A stretch of 14,948 nucleotides of DNA from Ruminococcus sp. GTDB taxonomy: Bacteria > Bacillota > Clostridia > Oscillospirales > Ruminococcaceae. Each line of letters starts with the position of its first letter. Positions within the stretch are counted from its first letter, which is position 1. The notes beneath the pieces were generated by a model that was given only the letters and a program-made list of their open reading frames with translations, was not told the DNA's origin and did no database searches. Below, piece after piece: positions 7,910 through 14,948 of the stretch. Where the stretch lies: NCBI GenBank assembly GCA_019417865.1, contig DYCW01000220.1:1-14948 (forward strand), written 5' to 3'. The position numbers were made by a program, and so were the translations under genes.

Positions 7910-8383
7910 ATGGGTTTGTTAGAACGTGCTGCAATAGAAGCAGCCAAAAAAGTTTCAGAAACAGAAGAAGCAAATACAGATGTAAGAGGTGTTGTAAAAG
8001 CCTCTAAGATCTTTCCAATTGTTTCGATTGTTTCTCTGCTTGCAGGAGGTTTTTTTCTCTTTTTTAAGTTAAAAGTAAAACAAGACAGTGACAGTTTCCT
8101 GCTCTATGTATTGGCAGCCGCTTTTGTGGTAACAGCTGTTTTGTTATTGATTTATGCACATCATTTTCGAATTGAATACGATCGAACTGGTTTTACGGTT
8201 CGCAATTTTTTCGGAAAAGAGAAAAAATATGCATTGGATGATGTGCAAAAAATTATCTTAAAAGAAGATGGCTTTTCCGTTGTAACAACACAGGGAAAAG
8301 TGCGGGTAGAAAAGGACTTTTTTCTTGGTTCTATGGAATTTATGCAGTATTTGCGGGATTATTTAAAGGAGAAGCAGGAATGA
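7910..8383 (+). CDS. Small membrane protein with PH-like domain
   Basis: I do not recognise a specific family. The 157-residue product has a charged, amphipathic N-terminus (1-33), two predicted membrane helices (about 34-53 and 63-83), and a beta-rich C-terminal part (86-157). That part contains FRIEYDRTGFTVRNFFGKEK and a turn-strand pattern like bacterial PH/DUF304-type domains, followed by a C-terminal helix. The start has GGAAAGGAAG upstream. Its stop overlaps the start of the next gene as ATGA. The next product has the same layout and similar motifs (FRIxxD, a basic KEKxY followed by a D-x-x-Q segment, and MEF near the end), so the two are probably tandem paralogs that may act together. 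PH-like assignment is by pattern only. Confidence 0.75.
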   Translation: MGLLERAAIEAAKKVSETEEANTDVRGVVKASKIFPIVSIVSLLAGGFFLFFKLKVKQDSDSFLLYVLAAAFVVTAVLLLIYAHHFRIEYDRTGFTVRNFFGKEKKYALDDVQKIILKEDGFSVVTTQGKVRVEKDFFLGSMEFMQYLRDYLKEKQE

Positions 8384-8766
8384 AAGTAACATCGACAAAA
8401 AAAGATCTTTTGATTTATAGTTTTATTACAATTGTATTTGCAATTGCCAGCATTGTTTTTCTTATGCGAATAAAATCAACTGAAATATATTATCTGCTAC
8501 TGATGCTGCTATTCCTTCTAGTAGGAATTTATTTTCTTATCTGTGCACTGCGGTTTCGTATTACATGGGATGAGAATACCATTTGTGTTCGGCAGGGACT
8601 GCAAAAAGAGAAGTCATACACCATGGATCAGCTGCAATCTGTTACATTGGTAGATCAAGCTGTATTATTAATTCTGAATGGAAAGAAGTGTGGCTTTTCA
8701 CAAGGCTGTCCGCATACAATGGAATTTCTGGAATTTTTAGAAAAGCAAGGAAAAGTAAAGCTGTAA
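8380..8766 (+). CDS. Small membrane protein, paralog of the preceding gene
   Basis: The 128-residue product has two predicted membrane helices (about 10-29 and 36-56) and a C-terminal cytoplasmic domain (58-128). Its motifs FRITWDENTICVRQG, KEKSYTMDQLQSV and MEFLEFL align with FRIEYDRTGFTVRNF, KEKKYALDDVQKI and MEFMQYL of the gene just upstream. It lacks that gene's longer N-terminal helix. The ATG overlaps the previous TGA (ATGA), and AAGGAG lies upstream inside the previous gene. The function is unknown; a small membrane-bound PH-like pair is the most that can be said. Confidence 0.75.
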   Translation: MKVTSTKKDLLIYSFITIVFAIASIVFLMRIKSTEIYYLLLMLLFLLVGIYFLICALRFRITWDENTICVRQGLQKEKSYTMDQLQSVTLVDQAVLLILNGKKCGFSQGCPHTMEFLEFLEKQGKVKL

Positions 8767-8783
8767 TAAGGAGGAAAGTGGCA

Positions 8784-9329
8784 ATGGCAGAATATTACAC
8801 ATTGCAGGTTGCTGGGCTGACTCGTCAGCTGAAACGCTGCCGTATTTCAGAAAAGCTGGAAATTGCAGCTTTTATCCTGTTTTCGGATGTAGAGCTGACG
8901 GAAGCGTGTGCAAAGGAACTGGCAGAAAAATGTAAAATTTGTAATTATGATTATATCATGACTGCGGAATGCAAAGGCATTCCGTTGGCTTATGAACTCT
9001 CCCGACAAACGGGAAAGCCATATGTCGTTGCAAGAAAATCCATTAAGGGGTATATGTCTGACTGTATTTCTGTTGCAGTTCATTCCATTACAACTAATGC
9101 CCCGCAAACTTTATATTTAGATGGCGAAAAGGCAAATTGGTTGAAGGAAAAACGAATTTTATTAGTGGATGATGTTATCAGTACCGGGGAGTCCATCGCT
9201 GCATTAGAGGCACTGACAAAGCAGGCTGGCGGTATCATTGCTGGAAAGGCGGCGGTGTTGGCAGAAGGAGATGCCATTGATCGTCCCGATTTGATCTACC
9301 TTGCACCGCTGCCGCTGTTTGAGGTGTGA
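8784..9329 (+). CDS. Adenine phosphoribosyltransferase-like protein
   Basis: A type I phosphoribosyltransferase of 181 residues. The PRPP-binding signature ILLVDDVISTGES occupies residues 125-137. AECKGIPLAYELSRQTGKPYV (61-81) corresponds to the ESRG...PLA region of adenine/xanthine phosphoribosyltransferases, followed by a basic VVARKSIKGY segment as in APRT. It may salvage a purine base using PRPP, but the base specificity cannot be read from the sequence. A regulator or orphan PRTase is also possible. The start ATG at 8784 has AAGGAGG about 9 bases upstream; the frame is open further upstream inside the previous gene, but without a start signal. Its TGA overlaps the GTG of comEC (GTGA). 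Confidence 0.88.
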   Translation: MAEYYTLQVAGLTRQLKRCRISEKLEIAAFILFSDVELTEACAKELAEKCKICNYDYIMTAECKGIPLAYELSRQTGKPYVVARKSIKGYMSDCISVAVHSITTNAPQTLYLDGEKANWLKEKRILLVDDVISTGESIAALEALTKQAGGIIAGKAAVLAEGDAIDRPDLIYLAPLPLFEV

Positions 9330-11425
9330 ACATAAACACGAATACAAAGAAAATGAAGCAAAAAATGGGATATCTCGGTGCTGCCTATGCAGCGGGACTG
9401 TTTTTTGCTTCTTGTTTTCCAATTCGTTCGCTGCTGTACTTGTTGGTATTTGCAGTGGGTGTTTTGTTGCTGCTGGTTTGGAAAGGACGGCTGCACTGGA
9501 AAGCAGCAGTTCTGCTGGCTGCCGTATTTACCTTGAGCAGCGGTTGGTATTACGGCTATACGGCAACAATTTATCAGCCGGTGATGCAGTATGCAGAACA
9601 GGAAACGACGTTTACTGGCATTGTGACGCATCAAACCATCTATGATGGAGATCGTGCTGGCTATCAGCTGAAGGGAATGTTTCCTGATGGGACAAGAGCA
9701 ACCATTCTCTGTTACACAAAGGATTATGGTTGTCGCTATGGAGACGAGCTGACCATTTCTGGTACCATGACAGTGCCAAGTTCTAACTACCTTTTTGCCG
9801 GAACAGCATACTATAAGGCAAAATCCATTTTTCTACAGGCTGCCAACGATGCCGTTGTCACCTATACGCCGACGGAAGGTCATACGTTACAACGAACATT
9901 GGCAGATGTCCGCACAAGGATGCAGCAAAAAATCCTGCGGCTAGCAGGAACAGAGGACGGCAGTATGATGATTGCCATGCTCTTTGGACAGAAACAACTG
10001 CTCAATGATACGTTGGAACAAGCTTTTTTTCGGAGTGGAATCGGACATGTGGTATCAGTCTCTGGATTTCATATGGTAATTCTATTGCTGCCGCTGGGAT
10101 GTCTGGGCAGAAAGCGGCTGCTCCGACATATTCGGCTTGTTATGACGGGATTGCTAATAGGGTTATTTTCCATTCTGACAGAATCCCCCATTTCCATTTT
10201 GCGGGCTGGTTGTATGGTTTTGTTGGCACAGAGTGGTACGATTTTTTATCGAAAGTCAAGTACATTAAATGCCCTCGCAATTTCTTTTGTGATACTCTCC
10301 TTGCCACAGCCATATTTGATACGGGATGTATCCTTTTTACTCTCTGTCAGCGGGACATTCGGTATTGGTGTGTTTGCACCGTACCTGACTCGTCGGTTGC
10401 ATCCGTGTACTATGCTGGGACGATTGGGAAAGTCATTTTTAGTGATGTTTCTGGTATTTCTCTGCACACTGCCGGTGAGCTGTCAGTTCTTTTCAGAAGT
10501 CTCTTTGCTTTCTCCATTGACAAATGTACTTTTGATTCCCTTTTGTTCTCTTATTTTGATTTGTACTGTATTCGTCGTTTTGAGCGGTGGTATTTTGTCA
10601 GAATTTTTTTGTGGTATGGCAATGGTATGCTGTGAAATCGTGACGAAAGCCGTTTTCTGGATGGAACAGCACCTTCCTTTGCAATTGCCAGTCAGCAGTG
10701 ACATATTATCCGGTTTCTTACTTTTGACAGCTGGGGTGATTTGCCTTGTATGGTGTTGCTATCCCCGTAGGCGTCTGCTCAGTCTTTTGCTCTGCGGACA
10801 AATGATCCTTTTGATGATGCTGCAAACAGGAATTCGATGGACACAGCGGAATACCCTATTTCTGTCAGTGTTGGGCAGGAATGCGGAAGCAGTGATACTG
10901 GTGCAATACGGGCAGAAAGTGGATGTCATTGACCTGACCGGACACCATAAAAATCCACAGTATGTGCAAGATTATCTACAGAAAAATGGCATTCGACATG
11001 TACAGTCGCTTGCTCTTCTGCAAAACACACCGCAGATGGAGGCGACATATTTACAGACGCTTTCTGGTGTGACTGCTGATGCCGTATTGATTCCAGCAGA
11101 TGGGTTTGTACGGCAGACAGATCAAATTTGTGGACAGCGTCCGCAGAAAGCAGCAGATTTCACCATTACAGAAGATGCCTACCAGATTCAGTGGACAGCC
11201 TCATCATTGCAAGTTATTTGTGCTGGACGAACGGTGACCATATCACTGAAATCGGATGAAACGGCGATTCGAGAAGCGATGGCGGCAGATTTTACGCTGT
11301 TCACTTCAGAACAGAACTGGCTGCTGACAGAGCAGCGAGGAAATGCCCTTGCTGTATTGGCACAGGGAGATGATCTGCGGGTAGCAATCAACCAAGATGG
11401 GAATCTATCTGTTCAGGTTCTATAG
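9326..11425 (+). CDS. comEC: ComEC/Rec2-family DNA uptake channel protein
   Basis: This 699-residue polytopic membrane protein forms the channel that imports single-stranded DNA during transformation. There is an N-terminal pair of hydrophobic segments (about 17-75) and a soluble OB/DUF4131-like region (95-180). The ComEC core follows, with GIGHVVSVSGFHMVILLLPL (238-257), matching the family's GxxHxxxxSGxH motif, and then many membrane helices to about 500. The C-terminal region (510-699) lies where the metallo-beta-lactamase-like nuclease domain belongs. There LFLSVLGRNAEAVIL replaces the usual LDVGQGD, DLTGHH replaces DGG, and no HxHxDH motif is present. The nuclease part is therefore probably inactive, while the channel may be intact. 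The GTG start overlaps the previous stop; an ATG at 9353 is an alternative. holA follows directly, a common Firmicutes arrangement. Confidence 0.92.
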   Translation: MNINTNTKKMKQKMGYLGAAYAAGLFFASCFPIRSLLYLLVFAVGVLLLLVWKGRLHWKAAVLLAAVFTLSSGWYYGYTATIYQPVMQYAEQETTFTGIVTHQTIYDGDRAGYQLKGMFPDGTRATILCYTKDYGCRYGDELTISGTMTVPSSNYLFAGTAYYKAKSIFLQAANDAVVTYTPTEGHTLQRTLADVRTRMQQKILRLAGTEDGSMMIAMLFGQKQLLNDTLEQAFFRSGIGHVVSVSGFHMVILLLPLGCLGRKRLLRHIRLVMTGLLIGLFSILTESPISILRAGCMVLLAQSGTIFYRKSSTLNALAISFVILSLPQPYLIRDVSFLLSVSGTFGIGVFAPYLTRRLHPCTMLGRLGKSFLVMFLVFLCTLPVSCQFFSEVSLLSPLTNVLLIPFCSLILICTVFVVLSGGILSEFFCGMAMVCCEIVTKAVFWMEQHLPLQLPVSSDILSGFLLLTAGVICLVWCCYPRRRLLSLLLCGQMILLMMLQTGIRWTQRNTLFLSVLGRNAEAVILVQYGQKVDVIDLTGHHKNPQYVQDYLQKNGIRHVQSLALLQNTPQMEATYLQTLSGVTADAVLIPADGFVRQTDQICGQRPQKAADFTITEDAYQIQWTASSLQVICAGRTVTISLKSDETAIREAMAADFTLFTSEQNWLLTEQRGNALAVLAQGDDLRVAINQDGNLSVQVL

Positions 11426-11439
11426 GAAGGAGGAATGAC

Positions 11440-12498
11440 ATGGCAGTTTTAACTGCAAAGGCAGTGCTGTCCTCTCTGCGACGAGAGTCACTGCAGAATC
11501 TTTATTATTTTTATGGTTCCGACTTATTACAGGTCTCTGAGCTGACAACACAGCTGATCCAGAAGGCAACCGGTAATCAGCCAGAGACGGCATTGACAAA
11601 ACTGGACGGCAGAAAGCTGGATTTGCGGGCACTGGAGGATGCGGCACAAATGTTTTCCCTTCTGGCACCGTATAACTGTATTTTAATTAATGATTTGAAT
11701 GCAGAAAGTCTGAGAGAACCGGCTTTTCAGCAATTATTGGATATTTTAAAACAGGTTTCCGGTGTCACAGTGTTGGTGTTCAATATCACAGGGTTTGATG
11801 TGAAAGATGGCAGACGCAGCGTTTCTGGAAAGAATAAGAAACTGATCGATTGGATTGCCAAACATGGCGTAGTTTGTGAAGCCGTGCCCGCAAGCCTGTC
11901 AGAGATGGTAAAGCAGCTTTGCAGCCGGGCAGGGAAAAATGGTTGCATTCTTCCGGAAAACGGAGCGGAAGAAATTGTCAATCGCTGCAATGGGGATACG
12001 TTGATGATGCGTTCTGAACTGGAAAAACTCTGTGCCTGTGCAGACGGCGGCACGATTTCCATAGAGATGGTAAAAGATTTGGTGATCCCTTCTCTTTCTG
12101 CAACTACCTTCTCTCTGGCAAGTGCTGTGGTACAGCAGCGGGCAGCTGCGGCTATGCGGGATTTAGAACGGTTGTTTGCGATGCGAGTAGAACGACCCGT
12201 TATGCTTTCTGCATTAACCGCTTCCTTTCTGGATTTATACCGTGCTGCGGCAGCTGTCCGGAGTCATGTTCAGCAGGCAGATATGAAACAGGACTTTGGT
12301 TATCGCTTTGATTTTCAGGTGCGAAATGCCTTTCGGGATTGTAACCGGATTCCCATTGCACGTATTCGGGCTTGTCTATTCATTTTACGGGATTTAGAGA
12401 AAACATGTAACACCACCTCCATACCAGAACAGGTTGCAATTGAAACTGCTGTGGTGAAAATGCTCACCATGCCGGAAAAACAGGAGCAGATAGTATGA
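11440..12498 (+). CDS. holA: DNA polymerase III delta subunit
   Basis: Delta opens the beta sliding clamp as part of the clamp-loader complex. At 352 residues it has the usual length. Features seen are LQNLYYFYGSDLLQVSEL (18-35), the family's start of domain I (LYLLYGEDxYL), the strand CILINDLNAESLREPAFQQL, and the helical C-terminal domain (about 220-345). The call rests on these, on overall length, and on the position directly after comEC, which is conserved in Firmicutes. It lacks Walker motifs, as delta should. The ATG follows a strong AGGAAGGAGG (11424-11433). Its TGA overlaps the ATG of the next gene as ATGA, indicating coupling. Confidence 0.93.
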   Translation: MAVLTAKAVLSSLRRESLQNLYYFYGSDLLQVSELTTQLIQKATGNQPETALTKLDGRKLDLRALEDAAQMFSLLAPYNCILINDLNAESLREPAFQQLLDILKQVSGVTVLVFNITGFDVKDGRRSVSGKNKKLIDWIAKHGVVCEAVPASLSEMVKQLCSRAGKNGCILPENGAEEIVNRCNGDTLMMRSELEKLCACADGGTISIEMVKDLVIPSLSATTFSLASAVVQQRAAAAMRDLERLFAMRVERPVMLSALTASFLDLYRAAAAVRSHVQQADMKQDFGYRFDFQVRNAFRDCNRIPIARIRACLFILRDLEKTCNTTSIPEQVAIETAVVKMLTMPEKQEQIV

Positions 12499-13082
12499 TA
12501 CATATGAAACAAGCAATTGTAGTAGAAGGAAAATACGATAAAATCAAACTCTCTTCTATTTTGGATGCTGTCATTTTAGTGACAAATGGCTTTCAGATTT
12601 ATAAAAATCCGGAACAACTGGATTTGATTCGATACTATGCCCGTACAACTGGCGTGATTTTGCTGACAGATGCGGATCGAGCTGGTTTTCAGATTCGCAA
12701 TTACCTGAAGGGGGCAATCCATGAAGGAAACGTGTATCATGTTTATACACCGGATATTTATGGAAAGGAACACCGCAAAGAGAAGCCGTCTGCGGAAGGA
12801 AAATTAGGTGTAGAAGGCATACAAAAAGACTTGCTGTTAAAAGCGTTTGCAAAAGCTGGTGTTCTCACAGAGGAAAAAGCCCCCAAACCACCAGAGGAAC
12901 AAATTACAGTGTATGACTTATATGAAGCAGGATTAAGCGGAAATGCAGACAGTAGGGAGCGTAGAAGAGCATTGCAAAAAAAATTATCCTTGCCGGCGAG
13001 AATGTCTACAGCGTCTTTGCTGGAAGTATTGAATACCATGTATACAAAGAAAGCATTTTTTGAAATGATGACAGAAAAATAA
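12495..13082 (+). CDS. RNase M5-like Toprim/DUF4093 protein
   Basis: The 195-residue protein has an N-terminal Toprim domain: AIVVEGKYDKIKL gives the conserved Glu (E11), and ILLTDADRAGFQIR gives the DxD pair (D59, D61). These bind Mg2+ and cut nucleic acid in the family. LGVEGIQKDLLLKAF (104-118) matches the GVE segment of RNase M5. The C-terminal helical part (136-195) looks like the RNase M5 C-terminal (DUF4093) domain. RNase M5 matures 5S rRNA, and the length of about 180-190 fits. It lies after holA instead of beside rsmA/ksgA, the usual rnmV neighbour, so an rnmV paralog is possible and I give no symbol. The ATG at 12495 has AGGAG about 8 bases upstream; a second ATG at 12504 is less favoured. 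Confidence 0.85.
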   Translation: MIHMKQAIVVEGKYDKIKLSSILDAVILVTNGFQIYKNPEQLDLIRYYARTTGVILLTDADRAGFQIRNYLKGAIHEGNVYHVYTPDIYGKEHRKEKPSAEGKLGVEGIQKDLLLKAFAKAGVLTEEKAPKPPEEQITVYDLYEAGLSGNADSRERRRALQKKLSLPARMSTASLLEVLNTMYTKKAFFEMMTEK

Positions 13083-13136
13083 TTTTTTATAGAAACCTGA
13101 CGGATTGCTGCTGTATTCATGGAGGGAGGTGCTGGA

Positions 13137-14489
13137 TTGTTTCTAAATATTCTGTTTTTATTTGTGATGTTTCCCGTTTCGCTTTTCCTGTATCACAGCT
13201 TCCCACATCGCTTTCGGTCAACCATCTTATTGTTGACCAGCATTGCTTTGTTAATATTCTGGCAGAGGGAAAACTGCTTGCTGTTCTTTGCCTTGGTTCT
13301 ATTTACAAATCTTTGTGGTAGATATCTGGCAACGTTACCGTCCTCCGCATCTCGGACGAAAATGCTGCTACTGTTTCACGATGGCATCTATCTTGCAGCA
13401 TTATTTTTTTTACGACCGCCGCATGTTTGGTCGTTGTTTGGAAATCCACTTTATCTGACTGGTATTTCTATCTTGACATTGCAAAGTCTTTCCTATGTGC
13501 ATCAAATTGCACAACGCCGCTTGCAGCCGGAAAAAGTTGGAGGACGGTTTGCTTTGTATATGTGCTTCTTTCCAAAACTGCTCTTTGGTCCCTATGTATC
13601 CTATTCAGCATTTCAACGATTGCATCGACGACTGCGTTGCAGTGCAGAGCAAATTGGAAAGGGACTCCATAAGATGATTTGTGGTCTGGCGAAGGTGGTT
13701 CTGCTCAGCGGACAACTTTCCCTGATTTTTCAGCAAATGCAGGCAGCGACAACGGAACGGAATACTGTCTTTTTCACTTGGATGTATTATGGAATCTATT
13801 TTTTATCCTTCTATTTTCAAATTGCCGGCTATACCGATATGGCAACCGGATTCGCAGCCTGTTATGGTTACACACTGCCGGAAAGCAATCGACTGCCGCT
13901 TTGGAATCGCCGATTTTCCGTCTTTCTCTGTAATTGGAACAGAACTGTCTGCAAATGGTTCTTGTGTGCATTTGGGGTATCTCTCAGGCAGAAATCCTTT
14001 CGTTGGCTGCGTCTGATTCTAGCATGCAGTTTATTTGGCTGGTTTTGTCGAGGACGAATGACCGCATTGCTTTGGGGCTTGCTGACAGGCAGTTTTCTGC
14101 TGCTTTCTACGTGGATGCACCGGAAATGGCGGTTTCCGCATGTGTTGGATTGGTGTATGGTGATTTTGGTTGGTATTTTGGGTTGGAGTTTATTCTGTGC
14201 AGATACTTTAACAGAAGCGGTTTCAGCTTGGGGATTTCTGTTTGGGAAAAGCAGAGATTTGGTTTGCTATCAAGATCTGTATTTTTTACAAAGCAGCATA
14301 TGGTTACTGCTCATTGCTTTGTTTTGTACAACGGGATGGCATCAAGGAATAAAACGATGGCTGTTGCAGCGGAAACAAACGGCTTGGCTGGCAACTGTTT
14401 TTATGTCGGTTGGCAATGTATTGCTGTTGTGTTTGAGTATCGTGGCAATGGTGAGTGATGCGGCTCCCCCGTTATTCCTGCAGTGGTGA
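13137..14489 (+). CDS. MBOAT-family (DltB/AlgI-like) membrane protein with altered active site
   Basis: The product is a polytopic membrane protein of 450 residues. MBOAT proteins of the DltB/AlgI type move acyl groups onto extracellular polymers. Family features seen are ILTLQSLSYVHQI (112-124), the ALYMCFFPKLLFGPYVSYSAF segment (139-159), FQIAGYTDMATGFAACYGY (227-245) and LWGLLTG (312-318). The two histidines normally conserved are not there: the WH of RRWHISL reads NWNRT (N268), and LWHG reads WFCRG (C304). It may therefore be inactive or use another chemistry. The start chosen is the TTG at 13137, because GGAGGGAGG ends 7 bases before it. An ATG at 13119 is in frame but has no ribosome binding site and would overlap that signal. 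The next gene encodes a probable DHHW/AlgX-like protein, a usual partner. Confidence 0.85.
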   Translation: MFLNILFLFVMFPVSLFLYHSFPHRFRSTILLLTSIALLIFWQRENCLLFFALVLFTNLCGRYLATLPSSASRTKMLLLFHDGIYLAALFFLRPPHVWSLFGNPLYLTGISILTLQSLSYVHQIAQRRLQPEKVGGRFALYMCFFPKLLFGPYVSYSAFQRLHRRLRCSAEQIGKGLHKMICGLAKVVLLSGQLSLIFQQMQAATTERNTVFFTWMYYGIYFLSFYFQIAGYTDMATGFAACYGYTLPESNRLPLWNRRFSVFLCNWNRTVCKWFLCAFGVSLRQKSFRWLRLILACSLFGWFCRGRMTALLWGLLTGSFLLLSTWMHRKWRFPHVLDWCMVILVGILGWSLFCADTLTEAVSAWGFLFGKSRDLVCYQDLYFLQSSIWLLLIALFCTTGWHQGIKRWLLQRKQTAWLATVFMSVGNVLLLCLSIVAMVSDAAPPLFLQW

Positions 14490-14562
14490 CCTATCAAAAA
14501 CTTCCACCTATAACCATCGTGTGATTCATTTAGAGCCACTCAATTAAAAAGGAGGGAATCGG

Positions 14563-14948
14563 ATGAAATATCGTCTTGTCTTTTGGTGTGTGTTGCCTGT
14601 CTTTTTACTGATGTTGATTTTCTGTGTGGAGGGTATCCTGCACCATCACGGTGAGACAAAGTCGCTGGAAACTGGCAGTGTAGTGATTCCCTACACAGAA
14701 ACCATTCAGAAATTTTATACCAAACGACAGGTACAGCTTGGAAATCGGCAGAGAAATGGCATTTATATAGGAGAAACTGCCCTTTATGCCTTGCCCAATG
14801 TTCTTTCTGAAGATGCCTTACAGCAAACTGCGAATTGTATCAATCGTTTCTATGACACCTATCAGATTTCTGCCTGCATAATTGCTGTGCCGGATGCGGC
14901 TTCATTCTATACAGAAGATTTCCCAGATGGAATGCCGCTGGTACAGCA
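14563..14948 (+). CDS. Probable DHHW/AlgX-like protein, 5' part (cut by window edge)
   Basis: The first 128 codons are present and the frame is open to the edge. A signal anchor, MKYRLVFWCVLPVFLLMLIF, leads into an extracytoplasmic domain. RNGIYIGETALYAL resembles the NGVFIG segment found in DHHW and AlgJ/AlgX proteins, and IIAVPDAASFYTEDFP resembles the VPTAA...LP that follows. These SGNH-type proteins accompany MBOAT acyltransferases in polymer O-acetylation. The diagnostic DHHW motif would lie beyond the window. The ATG has AGGAGGG about 6 bases upstream. The 73 bases between the MBOAT stop and this start hold no evident hairpin, so it is probably in the same operon. Confidence 0.75.
   Translation, partial: MKYRLVFWCVLPVFLLMLIFCVEGILHHHGETKSLETGSVVIPYTETIQKFYTKRQVQLGNRQRNGIYIGETALYALPNVLSEDALQQTANCINRFYDTYQISACIIAVPDAASFYTEDFPDGMPLVQ

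Noticed and set aside
10099..10635. Open frame of 178 codons on the plus strand inside comEC
   Set aside because: It is a frame shadow of the ComEC membrane core, which has clear family motifs in its own frame.
13073..13092. A/T-run inverted repeat after the Toprim gene (AAAAATAATTTTTT)
   Set aside because: No GC stem; unlikely to work as an intrinsic terminator, and the next gene follows closely.
13934..14458. Open frame of 174 codons inside the MBOAT gene
   Set aside because: The MBOAT frame continues through the region with family-like sequence (LWGLLTG and further membrane helices); the alternative has no ribosome binding site or family motif. I considered a frameshift to explain the lost histidines, but the MBOAT frame resumes recognisable motifs on both sides.
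1..14948. CRISPR arrays, insertion sequences, tRNA or rRNA genes, att-like direct repeats
   Set aside because: Looked for by eye on both strands; no regular repeat-spacer pattern, transposase motif, cloverleaf or rRNA-like stretch was seen.

Overview
The window looks like chromosomal DNA of a low-to-moderate GC Firmicute, most likely a Clostridia of the Ruminococcus/Oscillospiraceae type. Reasons: a T-box leader in front of alaS, a comEC-holA pair, strong AGGAGG ribosome binding sites, and many overlapping or tightly packed genes. No species can be named from the sequence alone. Two blocks lie on opposite strands and share an intergenic region at about 4372-4834.

Left block (28-4371, minus strand) is an accessory-looking cassette. 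In order of transcription it holds a small HIRAN-domain protein (3961-4371), a decayed gene (2954-3918), a 491-residue coiled-coil protein (1467-2942), and a short Hsp70/DnaK-like ATPase without the lid domain (28-1467). The coiled-coil and Hsp70 genes are coupled through TAATG. The decayed gene has an in-frame TAA at 3310-3312 and a one-base frameshift near 3121-3165. It is also in frame with the HIRAN gene across a TAG at 3961-3963, so the two may once have been one gene of about 472 codons. I do not recognise this combination as a named system. A stress-response or defence role is inference.

Right block (4525-14948, plus strand) is a long housekeeping-type run. A consensus sigma-70 promoter (TTGACA-17-TATACT) leads into an alanine T-box riboswitch with a GCT specifier, an antiterminator and a competing terminator. 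Then come alaS, a HinT-like HIT protein, two small paralogous membrane proteins with a PH-like cytoplasmic domain, an adenine-phosphoribosyltransferase-like protein, comEC, holA, an RNase M5-like Toprim protein, an MBOAT-family membrane protein, and the start of a probable DHHW/AlgX-like protein cut by the window edge. Gaps are short, several stops overlap the next start (ATGA or GTGA), and I see no clear intrinsic terminator after the T-box, so all ten genes may be co-transcribed.

Two proteins in the right block look altered at their active sites. The C-terminal metallo-beta-lactamase-like part of ComEC lacks its metal-binding motifs. The MBOAT protein has Asn and Cys where the family's two conserved histidines are expected.
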